From NCBI GenBank assembly GCA_949318235.1, contig OX439136.1:3716193-3780192 (forward strand): a stretch of DNA of 64,000 nucleotides. The letters run 5' to 3'. The stretch is from Ecdyonurus torrentis. Lineage: Eukaryota; Arthropoda; Insecta; Ephemeroptera; Heptageniidae. How positions within the stretch are numbered: the stretch's first letter is position 1; each line of letters opens with the position of its first letter. This document shows, piece by piece, positions 45,184 through 56,700 of the stretch. The notes under the pieces were generated by a model, which was not told the origin of the DNA, made no database searches, and was given only the letters and a program-made list of their open reading frames with translations. Both the position numbers and the translations under genes were made by a program.

Positions 45184-48100
45184 AAGGTTTAAAATAGTAG
45201 ATATGAAAAGAAAGAAAAATGTATCTCAATCAGAATATACAATAAATAAACATGTAGCTAAAAAGGATTTAAGAGGGTAATAATTTATAGTGAGAGTACT
45301 TGGTATCTTCTAGGGACTTAGCAATGTCTGTTGTTCTCTAAATATATGTAAATGTTTGTGTAATTTTATGTTAGGAACCAAAAGAAACTTTAAGCAAATA
45401 TATAATACATTGAAATAATAATAATACCTATAATAACAATAGGTAGTGAGATTAGAATTTTTTGACTAAATAAGTAATAAAACCTAAACATTATCTCATT
45501 TATGGGACAAGATGGGAGGTTGTCCCGACTTGGACCGGAAATCGCTAAAAAAGAACTAAAAAACTAAAAGAACTGTATTTTCCCAATAATTTTTTGTACA
45601 TGATTTAATTCCAATAAAACAAACAATCCTATAATTTTCAAATAAAATCAAGTAAATTTAAAATGTTTTTTTACACCAAAAAAAAAATTTAATGATATTT
45701 TTAATTGTAAAAAAGTTTCTAATTTGACTAAAAATTTCCTGCTTAAATTTAAATTTCCACATTTACATGTTATCTTTAAAGTGTAATAACTTAAATATTT
45801 GATCGTGTTTTTACATGTTTGACATAACTAAATTTTTAAGTAACATTTCTTCTTTACTTTGTGTTATTATTATTATTATTCGCAACCGTCCTAGTTTGCG
45901 AGATATCAGTCGGTCACCTACCCCCTTAAATGGGGAAAATTGTCTGAGAAAAGGGTGTGCATTTATTTGCAGTAACCTCTGATCTTGTTTTGGACAGGGT
46001 GTAGTTAATTAGGACTTGGGATCAATTCTTGTAGCAAGGGTTACATATTTGCTAATACAGTAAACTCTCAATTTTGTGATGTTCAATTCTGAGAATTTCT
46101 CAATGTTGTGAACTGCTCAGTTGGGTCCACAGCAGACTTCAATATAGGCATGCCAATGTTAAACCTCTCCATTTTGTGAAATTGTAATTTTCTGGGTCCC
46201 TTGCAATTTCACAAAATTGAGAGTTTACTGTATAAGCTAAAAATATCAAGCACTTGTCTATGCTAGAACATTTGATATAACCCCAGTTCTGATTAATCTT
46301 TATCATTACTTCAATTATTGCTCTAATTTCTCTACCTAAAATTCTTTATTATTATTTAAGTCAACATATTATTCACCAATTTCAATGTTTATTTCCTCAA
46401 TTCTATTTAAGCAAACTAATAAATTCATTGAAATATACACATTTAATACAGGGCTTAGGAGGAGAGACTATACATTACATTTAATCATTTTAAGGAGTAA
46501 GTTAAGATAAAATTTTGCAAAAAAAAAAAATAATAATAATAAGGGGGTGGGGATTGATGCGGGGTAATATATTATTATATAAAAAAAAACTTGTGCTGTG
46601 TTTTATAATCTTAATATTTACTTTCTTAACGTACAGTTGCAGACAAATGAAAGGTAACCATTTAAACTTGCTGCTTTTTTTGCGTGCCTCAAACTTTATG
46701 TGGAAACTATATTATTAGGTCATATTCACTTGCATAATGAGGCTTGTTTAGCTTGCTGGTTGAAACAGCTCACCTGATAGATAACGCTACACCTGAGCAA
46801 GCATCAAAATGTTGAACTTGTGAATATGACATAGCAATATTGTTTCCACATAAAATTTAAGGCGCACAAAATAGCAACATGTTTAAATGGTTACCTTTCA
46901 TTTGTCTGAAACTGTACACTTTTTGGTTATTTATTTTTGCTCATGCTAATTTTATTTTGCAAATTCTGTGTTTGATTTCTTTGAAGAGTGATATTGTACT
47001 TATTTTGCAATCTCTATATTATTTTAATTTTTTGTCAATAATATTATGTAAATATAAATGGCAATAATAATTTTAGCCACTTCTTTCCTATGTTGTTTTA
47101 TTTATAATATTATTGTTATATATTTTATAAAACTGTACATGTATGTTTTATACATATCATGGCATATTTAAAAATAAATTGATGTTCAATAAATATTTTC
47201 TTTTTTATTTATTTATTTCAAGTCCTAATATGTTTGTTAATCAATTTCAGAATTGATAGTAATCATTAAAACCCTTGTCAACTTACTTTTTTATCATTTA
47301 GAATACTAGATTGATAATTAACATACCTTACTATCCATGAAGTAGGCACCAACACGTTGATTGTGAATTTATTTTAATTTGAACGGTTATTTCACGCATC
47401 TGACGTCACAATGTACCGATGGGTTTGTGATAGGGATAAAGAACTTGAGGGAGGGTCTTAAATTTATCGGGTGACCAGAGCGGTGACTGTGATTGGCAGC
47501 AGTACATTGTGACGTCAGATACGTGAAATAACCTTCAAAAAGAAAATACTATAAATGAAAATAAATACAATAACAACAAGTTGGTGTCTAATTCATGGAT
47601 AATAAGGCATGGTAATTATCAATCTAGTATTCTAAATTATAAGAAAGTAAGTTGACAAGGGATTTAATAGTTTCTCTTTAAAGACATAGAACATGTTGAA
47701 TAAAAAAATTGTCAAAGGACAAAGGACACATAATATCTTAACATACCTGCAAATCAACATTGATTTGGCCATTCATTGATTTCTAATTTATTTTCCATTC
47801 ATAAAAAAACAAAAACAATTCTTGTACTTACATGAAATCTGGCGTGTGCCGTATTGCCAGGCTCTGCACCAACAGTGGCAACACCCTCAGCTCGGAATAT
47901 TTCTCGAGAATGACGAACTAAAGACCCACAAGGCCAAACTGTTACTTCTTGCCACCTAAGAGAAAAAAAAAAAACATCTTGGTATTAAACATTGGCCATC
48001 CAACAAAGTAATTTATGTTATAATTTTATTTTTTTGTTCCATGTATTTCATAGCTTTCTTTTTACTTGGATATATTAAGGAAAATACATAAACCGATGTG

Positions 48101-49664
48101 GTTAGGTATAATAAATTTGAAAGAAAAATAATAGGAGACACCAGCAAGCGCCTTACCATAGTGAAGAGAGTCCCGTAGTTTGGTGAAAATCTTGTTAGCA
48201 CAGATATAAAAGGTAATAACATCATACCATATAAAAAACTAACACATTGGAAATATGTTTGCAATAAACTCCAAGAGAGATGGAGCGTATAATGCCTTCA
48301 TCGGTCCTTACAGACCGTGCTATAAGTTTTTCACCAAACTATGGGACTTTTTTTTTTTTTTTTACTTATAACATTTTATCACACAATGCGGTGGCTTGCT
48401 GGGCTTTATTATCATTCATTTAGTTTAGGTAAAAAGGAGTGTGCCTAAACTTTGCCCTTTCAATAGTTTTGTGTGGTTATTTAATACAGTACCTATTATT
48501 TATTTTTAATACTGTACACACACTTCAATTTACTTTGCAGAATGCTCCACAGTTAGAATTATTTAAATAGGCTATATAAAATCACATAAAATTAAACTAA
48601 TAATAAAAAGACTTTATAGCAAAAGCAAAACACAGATAGATTCGAAAAAAAAAAATTGTTTTTACATTTTTTTTTTCTTTCATTTTTGAAGATACTTTAT
48701 CCTAATGTATCACTGTGCAAAACTTCAGATTTTTTCTATCTTTGCAACTTTCTAGTCAAATCCTGCAGTTTCTAATATTCTGCCTTAAAAATAAAAAAAT
48801 AAGTAAATAAAAAAAGGTGACTTACGTATGTGTTGGAAGATGTGACCGACATCCTTCAAGTTTTGTCCAACGTCCTAAATGCACTGCAGCTCTATGGAGT
48901 ACATCAACATACCTAAAGATAAAAGAAGAAAATTAGTTTTTACAATAAATTTACAAATAAATAAAAAATGAAGTCTAAAATATAAAAATAATACATAGTT
49001 ATGAATAGAGACCGGTTTTTCAGTTGCAAATGTCTGCTTGCACCTGCAAAAACAGCAGTTACTTTTCCTGCACAACTTATTATCAATTTGTAAAATATTT
49101 CCTATCTACCTGTAATTTACCTTAAAATACCTGAAATGAACCAAAATTTATAAATATTTAGTAAATTGGTGTGCGGTACGAGGAGGAACCAAACTTGCAG
49201 GCACAAGCAGACATTTGCAACTGAAAATCCGGTCCCTAGTTATGAAACTTGCAAAGCTCATTTTCTTTCCCACTAATTCTGTAAATTAGAAGTATATTGG
49301 AAACCATTTAATATTGGATATGTGTTATCAAAGGAAAGAATAGAAAAACTAACAATAACTTGACAATATGACAATGTCCGTATGTAAGTGAGGATCTTGA
49401 TGGCACAGCTTACACAAATATTTACAATGTTGAAGACATTTGAAGTCAATAGTCTATTTTTTTAGTTGCTTAGAGTGTAGTGACTTACACTTCTATACAC
49501 AGAACGAGGGTTGATTATTTCAGAATTACAGTTACGGGGAGAAAAAAAAAAAAAAAAAAAAAAAAAACGCTTTTGGTATAAATTTTCAAACAATATTTTA
49601 AATTGTAAAGGAGTTAAGTTTGTAGCTGAAAGAGATGAGAGATACTGATAATAATTTCTTCTCT

Positions 49665-49703
<39 letters not shown>

Positions 49704-52700
49704 GGGGGGGGGGGGGGAGACCTATAGCTCAACTCTCTGTCCCTTATTTTTCCAATCTATTTATTTGTGTGCTATTTACTTACGACACAGGGTAGACATG
49801 AACAGCAGCCATGGTAAAACTTCCAAGCCATACAAATGCAAGATGTTGGGTTGCCCAAGATAAATCATAAATCAAAGCACTCTGAAATAAATTAAAGGAT
49901 TAAATTGATTTCAATCAATGCAAATATATGAATGAATGAATGAATGAATGAATGAATGAATGAATGAATGAATGAATGAATGAATGAATGAATGAATGAA
50001 TGAATGAATGAATGAATGAATGAATGAATGAATGAATGAATGAATGAATGAAGCATTACTTGTACTATATTTTTAGGTTTCTTTGATAGTTGGAGGGACC
50101 TTACCTGAGCAAAACAGCATGGCACAAATCCAGCATAGTAAGCATTCAAAACAGAGCTGAAAAGTACATGTCTCATTCTTGCATTAAAATCTTGTTTTAA
50201 TTTTTCAGTGTCAGATCTAACTGATGGTGCATTTGGTGGACAGCTGTGTGCAATTTCACCTTTAAAAAAAAAAAAAAAAAAAAAAAACAGAAATTATGAT
50301 TTAAAATACATACTATCCAATAAAATTTCCACTTTAAAATTATTACATTAGATCATTCAATCTTACCTATAAGCTGTTCAGGACCATGATCAGAACTACT
50401 GAAGAATGGTCCAATATGGAGACCAAATAGTATGAAATATACTGACATCCTGAAAGATACAAAAGTATTTGTAAATAAACCCATGCTTTTTTTTTAATGC
50501 AATAAAATTTGCTTTTGTGTGAAACCATTGTAAATCATAAAATTTAATATGATTTAAAGTTATATAACACATGGGCTTCAAAAGGGAATAAGATAGCTTA
50601 TAAAATTGCCATTGGATATGAGCAAACAAAATAATTTAGTAGCACTTTAAAAAGAACTATAAAAGTTTTCGTATTAAATAAGCAGTATTACTCAATTAAT
50701 GAATACAGTATATTATGAATGATGACACAATTTAAATACAAACTGTAATTTTTGTACATTATAATCTCATTGTCTTTTTTTGTTTTATTGGTATGTGTAA
50801 ATAGTATTGACAATCATTTCTACATTGTTATTTATGGCAAATACCTAAACTAATGCATTTAATTATGTTATGAATGTTGGATTAAAGAAATGAATAAAGA
50901 ATTTTGAATTTTTGAAAGGGAAAATAATGTTTAAAAGAATAGAACACATTGATCAAAAAACATGCCTAGTATGCTAACTTACTGTACCTAAATTCCATTT
51001 AGAAAATGTCAGATGCATTTTTATGACAGCACAGCTTACTAGTCCACACACGCGGAAACAGGCAAGCTGAGACGTCATAAACATGCAGCTGACATTTTGT
51101 GAATGTAAAATAAATTAGAAATCAATGAATCCGGCCAAATCAACATTAATATTTAGGCATGTTAGGATGCTAGACATTTATTATTATTATTTTATTTTAT
51201 TTTTTGCCTCTATTCTAGGCTAAAATAAATGTATATTATCACCATGTTTCATTCTTAATTAATGTAACATAAAATAATAGAGCACACTTACGGATATCCA
51301 AGATATAATATATTGACTAGTTGATGAGTCCTTATAATGGCTAATGAACACCACATTAGAATACATATCACCACAGTAAGAAGTATAATCCTGAAAACAA
51401 CAATAATCAACTATAAGCATTAATTATTTGCCTACATATTATAAGATTGTGATACCATTAGGTGGGGTGGATCTACGTGGCAAAACACATTTTTCACTCA
51501 ATATTTATTGTGCTGTATAACATTTGGAACTGCTGTAGAACCAGGGTCTGACTGGCACTATAAGGACCTTGTATGCAAAAGGAGTGTAACACCCTGGTTA
51601 CGCCCTTATTAGGGCCTTAAGGGCCTCCAAACAGGGGAGAGGGAGGGGGGGGGGGGCAACTCCAATGGCCAGTCCGAGGCTGTATAGAACTGAATGCGCT
51701 TTGATGTCAAAATGTAGCAATGAATATGAATGCAACCACCCTGACCATTGACTAATAAAGGAACAACTGTTTTGAGGCTAACTTTAAGCGATTTTGCTCA
51801 CATCCGCTTCTTCCGTTACAACGTACCACGCATAAGTAGTAAGTAGAAACGGAAGCGGATAAGACCGAAATCACTTATAGTCAGCCTCTAAACAGTTGTT
51901 CCTTTGTTAGTTAATATGTATGCCATTCAGAAACATGAAAACTGTGATCCAATTGTTCCAAGACCATGCAGTACAAATGATAAAATTTTGTATGTACTTA
52001 CTTGAGTATTTTCTCTGCAGTTTGCCACATATGAGTTGGTACACATTTTGATAACAACTTGTGTAGAGCACAGTAGACCATTTGACGTGACAAGATAGTA
52101 AGAATGAAGCCAACTAGATGGTGATCAATCAGATAGAAGTTCTAAACAGTAAGAAATAAATAATGAGAGTATAATAAATATTAGGAAAAATCATCTATGC
52201 AATAAATGATAGTTAAAAGATTTGATAGGAAACACACATAGCTATAGATTAGGAAAAATTGGGGGAATGGGAGATACAGAATAATAATAATAAATGTCTC
52301 TATCTATAGCGGCAAATGTACTGTTAAGTGGATGGCAAAGCAGCGAAAGCTGACTATATATGTGCAGTGAATGATGTTGGAGAGGAAGGAGTCTCGGTAG
52401 CGTAATGGTTAACGCAGTGGTCTGGGAAACCAACAATCCGGGTTCGAGTCCCGGTCGAGCTGAATTCCCTTTCAATATTGGTATATACCGTACTGTAGTT
52501 TGAATATTTTACCAAATTAACTTTAAAACCTTTTTTTTTTAATTTATGATTTTTTTATTGGTCTCTCTCTCTCTCTCTCCCTCTCTCTCAAATTATCATG
52601 CAATAATTGTGCATAAGCATATACTTACCATTGCATTCTTATTGTATGAATTTGGAAGCCACCATACAGATCGATACAAATGCAAGAATTGTAATCCACA

Positions 52701-53441
52701 AGCTGTTGACGTATAAACGAACATTATAATTTCATACAATAAATCGCTATCACGTGATATATCAGGCATTGGAATGTGTTTAGGTGTCAACGAATTGGTA
52801 CTATCCATGCTACCACTGGGTCTGAAAGAAGATAATACACAATAATATCATTAGAAAACCCAATCAGTGATTATATGTATGTAGTTGAATAAACAGTTGT
52901 TAGCATGAGAGTGCATTTTATTCCTCTCATACCCGTATTGACTATGTAATAAAGATGCAAAAAGAACTGTTTTGAGGCTGATTTGAAACAATTTCGATCA
53001 CTTCCGCGTCTGTTTCAACGTCTGAGCAAGAGTAATACATAGGAAGAAACGGAACTAATTGAAATAAATTAAAGTCAGCCTCAAAACAGATGTTATTTTA
53101 ACATTAAAGGTACACTGTGTCCTCCTTAACATTGTAAGAATAAGAATAATAAGAAAAAAAAATATACACATGTATGCATACATTTGATACCGGTATAAAG
53201 ATACGTTCAAAACCACATCAATTTTCACCTTTTATAATTATTTGTAGGAGCCTAAAACTATGATTTGCCTTAAAATATGTTTATTAAGATATTATATAAA
53301 CAGAAATTTATAGCCCATGTATTAAAATTAAGTTACATTATCGTACCTGATTCCAATTTTGCTGTCATCGAAAGTTGTCACGTTCGGGGGAGGGCGAATT
53401 GGATGAGTCCTATTCGGCATATGTCGCCGTCCCCCTGCCAT
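44148..53441 (-). CDS. TMEM39A: TMEM39A, multi-pass ER membrane protein
   Basis: Ten minus-strand exons, in coding order: 53441-53347, 52821-52629, 52141-52002, 51390-51292, 50449-50367, 50259-50105, 49881-49784, 48912-48826, 47955-47832, 44387-44148. They join in frame into 437 residues (human TMEM39A about 488). Diagnostic segments: the MAGGRRHMP start, LYRSVWWLPNSYN, NFYLIDHHLVGF, VLFSSVLNAYYAGFVPCCF, LHRAAVHLGRWTKLEG, VRHSREIFRAEGVATVG and LMLFTNYYTFFKVIRD. Several hydrophobic helices are evident in exons 2-7 and 10. Known for the family: an ER protein linked to ER-to-Golgi transport, phosphoinositide control and autophagy. I cannot separate an invertebrate ancestor from the vertebrate A and B paralogues, so the symbol means the family. 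It is head to head with ATP5PO, 346 bp apart. Its last intron (44388-47831) holds at least five palindromic elements. The C-terminus after RLFKNERLLQNKLVTG is less conserved. Confidence 0.93.
44780..44903. mobile_element. Tc1-like MITE (family K)
   Basis: TACAGCTCTGGCCAAAAGTTT and the inverse at the ends; centre with ACCACCCTATGTTATCTTTA and GAAAACGCAGCGACCGCTG. In TMEM39A intron 9. Confidence 0.9.
46059..46232. mobile_element. Family J palindromic MITE
   Basis: ACAGTAAACTCTCAATTTTG and its inverse at the ends; same layout as 31869-32051, with TA at the borders. Confidence 0.85.
46633..46920. mobile_element. Palindromic MITE, ~288 bp
   Basis: GTACAGTTGCAGACAAATGAAAGG at the left and its near inverse ending GTCTGAAACTGTAC at the right; inner arms GGTCATATTCACTTGCATAA and the inverse TTGTGAATATGACATAG. 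Confidence 0.8.
47270..47663. mobile_element. Family I palindromic MITE, complete copy
   Basis: ACCCTTGTCAACTTACTTTT and its inverse AAGTAAGTTGACAAGGG at the ends. Both arms carry ATCTGACGTCACAATGTACCG or its inverse. The centre has a non-palindromic AAAGAACTTGAGGGAGGGTC. Confidence 0.87.
47684..47810. repeat. Left half of a family A element next to TMEM39A exon 9
   Basis: GACATAGAACATGTTGAATA ... CAACATTGATTTGGCCATTC ... TTCTAATTTATTTTCCATTC matches the left arm of family A and stops 21 bp before the exon 9 donor. Confidence 0.7.
48068..48358. mobile_element. Family C hairpin element, right arm truncated
   Basis: The left tail ATAAACCGATGTGGTTAGGT and left arm CACCAGCAAGCGCCTTACCA are clear. 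The right arm keeps only TTTTTCACCAAACTATGGGAC. TTTTTACTT flanks it (48059-48067, 48359-48367), but the right copy is in a T tract. Confidence 0.65.
48998..49255. mobile_element. Element with ~55-bp inverted ends
   Basis: TTATGAATAGAGACCGGTTTTTCAG at the left and CTGAAAATCCGGTCCCTAGTTATGA at the right, with TTGCAAATGTCTGCTTG inverted on both sides. The interior is not palindromic. Confidence 0.7.
49320..49460. repeat. Left half of a family H element
   Basis: TATCAAAGGAAAGAATAGAA ... GATCTTGATGGCACAGCTTACACAAATATTTAC matches family H left arms. No right arm is present. Confidence 0.6.
49664..49717. repeat. Poly-A run joined to a poly-G run
   Basis: About 29 A residues are followed directly by about 22 G residues. 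Located 67 bp from the donor of TMEM39A exon 7. Confidence 0.95.
49922..50052. repeat. AATG tetranucleotide array
   Basis: More than 30 perfect ATGA units, between TMEM39A exons 6 and 7. The open frame it creates is low-complexity and not a gene. Confidence 0.97.
50935..51175. mobile_element. Degraded family A MITE
   Basis: AGAATAGAACACATTGATCAAA at the left. The right arm has AATAAATTAGAAATCAATGA, then ATCCGGCCAAATCAACATTAA. The centre has ATGCATTTTTATGACAGCACAGC and AGCTGAGACGTCATAAACATGC. Confidence 0.72.
51543..51683. repeat. Imperfect palindrome with a G tract
   Basis: CAGGGTCTGACTGGCACTAT and ATGGCCAGTCCGAGGCTG are inverted; the centre is GTTACGCCCTTATTAGGGCC then TTAAGG, and a G run (51636-51656). 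Confidence 0.5.
51749..51917. mobile_element. Family B palindromic MITE
   Basis: TTGACTAATAAAGGAACAAC and the inverse GTTGTTCCTTTGTTAGTTAA at the ends; arms TTTGCTCACATCCGCTTC and GAAGCGGATAAGACCGAAAT. Confidence 0.85.
52175..52280. repeat. Left part of a family G element
   Basis: The one-sided tail AAATATTAGGAAAAATCATC is followed by the left arm AAAGATTTGATAGGAAACAC ... GGGAATGGGAGATA, which then stops. Confidence 0.6.
52391..52462 (+). ncRNA. tRNA-like sequence, probably the head of a tRNA-derived SINE
   Basis: The 72-nt stretch folds as a tRNA. D arm 52400-52415 (GCGTAATGGTTAACGC), anticodon arm 52417-52433 with loop CTGGGAA and anticodon GGG at 52424-52426, variable loop CAAT, and a perfect T arm 52438-52454 (CCGGG TTCGAGT CCCGG). 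The acceptor stem pairs at positions 3-6, with G-T wobbles at 1 and 7 and a T-C mismatch at 2. Internal polymerase III A and B boxes are intact. The imperfect acceptor stem and the unusual anticodon argue against a working tRNA. It lies in TMEM39A intron 2. Confidence 0.6.
52939..53106. mobile_element. Diverged family B MITE
   Basis: AAAAGAACTGTTTTGAGGCT and the inverse AGTCAGCCTCAAAACAGAT remain; the centre CTGAGCAAGAGTAATAC has lost the GCATGC motif. In TMEM39A intron 1. Confidence 0.68.
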
Positions 53442-53787
53442 TTTTTATGATCTTTTCAATAAATTGTATCTATATTTTAATATAGTAATACTTATTTAGC
53501 TGTTTGAAGATTAAAACCCAAGTAAAATCAATAATTTAAGTCATAAAATTTTGACATGACGTAGTCAGCTGTTCAAAATGCAACAAAAACAACTACCGTA
53601 GTCAAACTAAATTACGTATTAAAAAAATTAATATTGATTTGTAGCTTTACTTTTATTTAAATAACAGATAAGAATTTATTTAATGTTATTTAATACGTTT
53701 TTATTGGTATATTTCAATATTTGTTAAAATCATTCGTTTATTAAATTCTTATTTTGACTTTAACAGTCTCTTCTCCTTGAAAAGAAA
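53442..53787. promoter_or_regulatory. Bidirectional promoter of TMEM39A and ATP5PO
   Basis: Only 346 bp separate the two start codons, which point away from each other. It contains no repeat. A CRE-like TGACGTAGTCA lies at 53557-53567, and a YY1-type AAAATGGCGACC spans the ATP5PO start. No TATA box is convincing. Regulation is inferred from position and motifs only. Confidence 0.65.
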
Positions 53788-56700
53788 ATGGCGACCAGCA
53801 GGGCTGTAATTCTTGTAAGTTTATTAATTTTCATTATTTTTGCTTTTATTAGCCAAAAAATGCTTATAATTTTTCATCCAAGTAATAAATAATAAATTGT
53901 TTGAATGAAAAATGCCTTCTTTGTATCTAAATATACTGTAAATTTTGCAATTTTAGGCAAGGGGCTTCAGCACCTCGGCTGCTGGACGGCAGCTGGTGAA
54001 GGCGCCGACCCAAGTTTTTGGACTTGAGGGGCGATATGCCACTGCCCTTTACTCTGCTGCTAGCAAGGAAAAGAAGCTTGATGTAGTTGAAAAGGAACTT
54101 AACGATTTCTACGTAAGTTTAATTTTTTTAAACTGCTTAAAATTGAAGCAGCAATGTATCCTGGTCAGAGCAGGTCACCTTTGGGATCCAACGGAGAACA
54201 GTTGATCTGCCATGTTTGGTGTTACAAACTCGGTGCTGTTGATCATTACTGTTAAAACTTTGATATAATTTGTTTTCTAAATTTCAATTGAAATTTCTAC
54301 TCACTTCATACCTGTACAGAACTACATATCCATCGCGTTATGTCAACATTTTAGAGCCTTTCAATGAAACGGATATTTTTTTAATGAAATTTTTGAAAAC
54401 TACAATCACATACCAAACTCCTAACATTCTGAAGTTTTATTTCAAATACTGTACGTACTTAATGTTTCAGAAACAAATAAAGGCAGATGCTGCTCTTAAG
54501 GAGTTTATTGCCAACCCATGTCTTAAACGAGAAATGAAGAAGGAAGCACTTGTCAAAGTTGCTGCTGCATTGAAAATGACCAGCCTTTCTTCAAATCTTC
54601 TTAGTAAGTTTTGTGAAAACATGTATGGTATTGGCTCACCCTCTCGTTTGGTTCATTATTTCGTTAGGGGGGCTCTCAACGTGCGCCATCTAGTCGTGTG
54701 GTTCTGAAATTTTGTGACCAAGATCATCACGTCCTTACGATCTCATAAAAGTTTGTTTGAAGTTGATAGACCTACCAGGGGCTGAGCAATGAGCCACGAC
54801 CAAGGGCGCGATAGTACCATTCAAAATACATTGAAACTTATGGCACTTGCAATGTTAAAAAACTCTTGGTGAACGAGATGGTGAACCAATACCATATCAT
54901 ACGACCTTGATCCATAACACTTCTTTGTGTAGAACTCTTAGCCGCATCAAAAAATTTCACAGTTAGATGAGAAAGTTATTTGACTTCATTGATATAGAAA
55001 GACATTACCGTACTTTCAGCAAGCAAATATGATACATGCATAATAATAGAGTAGTACGTATTTAAAAATGCATAAACATAACTTTATCTTTAAACATTTA
55101 TTGTTAATGTTCTTGCCAGGACAAGTAATACAATTAAATAAAATACAGTACAGATATGATATTTCAAAAATTTACTGTCAACTGGAATTACATAATTATA
55201 CTGTCTTAAATGTAGAAGGGTGGTGGGGGGGTATGTTTGCACTTGTCACTAAAGTAAACTATATTAACGGCTTCTCCTACAAGTATGATCGACCCATAAG
55301 CAGAAATCTTAGCAACGGATTTTGTTGATTCTTGCAAATTAGCCCGCGTTGTTATGGAGATTTTTCAAATTGTAAAGGTTACTCACAACAATGAAGCGAT
55401 TTTACTTTCCAAAGCATGCAAAGGTTTCCTGCGCATGCGTATTGAATACAGTATAGTTTACTTTACTTGTCACAAAGCCCATCCATGTGTCAAATAAAGT
55501 TAGCACAAGCTTAGGTGAACATTTTATCTGCTGCTGTCATCTCTATGCATTTGGAACATTTGCAAGAACTCTTGATAACTTCATTTGGCACACATGCAGA
55601 CTTGGTGAAAAGTGCAGAAGTACATCCAACCTCCTGATAGGTACAGCCCTGGCCAAAAGTTTAAGAACGGGGTAGTGGTGGCCACAGCGTTTTCCTATAA
55701 AGATAACAGTATGGTTGCGGGTTGCCTATACAAATAATTCTCAAACTTTTGGCCAGAGCTGTACATACATAAATTGTGTCATGTTTCATCAATTTTACAA
55801 TAATTTTCATGTATCTAAATTTGAAAGAAAAGGATTGGAGAAACCAGCAAGGGCCTTACCATAGTGAAGAGAGTCCCATAGTTTGTTGAAAAACTTGTTA
55901 GCACAAATATAAAAAAAAAAAAAAAACTAACACATTGGAAATATTTCCGCAATACGTAAACTACAAGAGAGGTGGAGTGTGTTTTGCCTTCATTCGTCCG
56001 TATGGACTCAGAGAGAAACTATGGATGATCTCTTCTGAGTCTGTAAGGACTGATGAAGACGTAACACACTCCATCTCTCTTGGAGTGTATTGCTGATATA
56101 TTTCAAAAGTGTTAGTTTTTTACATCTGCTAGCAAGATTTTCACCGAACTATGGGACTCTCTTAACTATGGTAAAGCCCTTGCTGATTTCTCCAAGCATT
56201 TTCTTTCAAATTTATCATACCCAACCATGATGGCTTATTTTCCTTAATATCTCTAATTTTCATATAATATTTATTTTACAGCATTAATGGCTGAGAATGG
56301 ACGACTAAAGAAACTGGCAAATGTGATCACCTCTTTCCAGACTCTGATGGCAGCCCATAGAGGAGAGGTCTCATGTACGGTTACCACTGCCAAGGTCAGT
56401 GACCTTCAATATCAAACTATGTGCTGCTATCATTGCATCTCTTACCCCATACAGACCAGACTTGTCTGTGTGTCAGTTTGATGCAAATATCAATTTGAAA
56501 TTTGATACAAGCTTACATTGTTTTTATTTGTAAGTTTTTCAATTTTTAGACAATTCAATAATGTTTCCCGTCTGTGCAAAGACGTTTAAAACTGTTCTCA
56601 AATTTGAAATTTTAAAGATTTTTTTTAATTTAATTAAAATAAATAATAATAGGCCTATAATTAAGTTGTGTGGTATCTTATGAAGTTTATACTAAGCATA

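Noticed and set aside
49892..50176. Minus-strand frame with repeated HSFI
   Set aside because: It comes from the AATG microsatellite read through TMEM39A exon 6.
54270..54707. 145-codon frame overlapping ATP5PO exon 3
   Set aside because: Only 54471-54603 is coding. The flanks are intron read in the same frame.
55068..55328. 86-codon frame in ATP5PO intron 3
   Set aside because: No similarity or domain, and it overlaps a repeat bounded by inverted ends.
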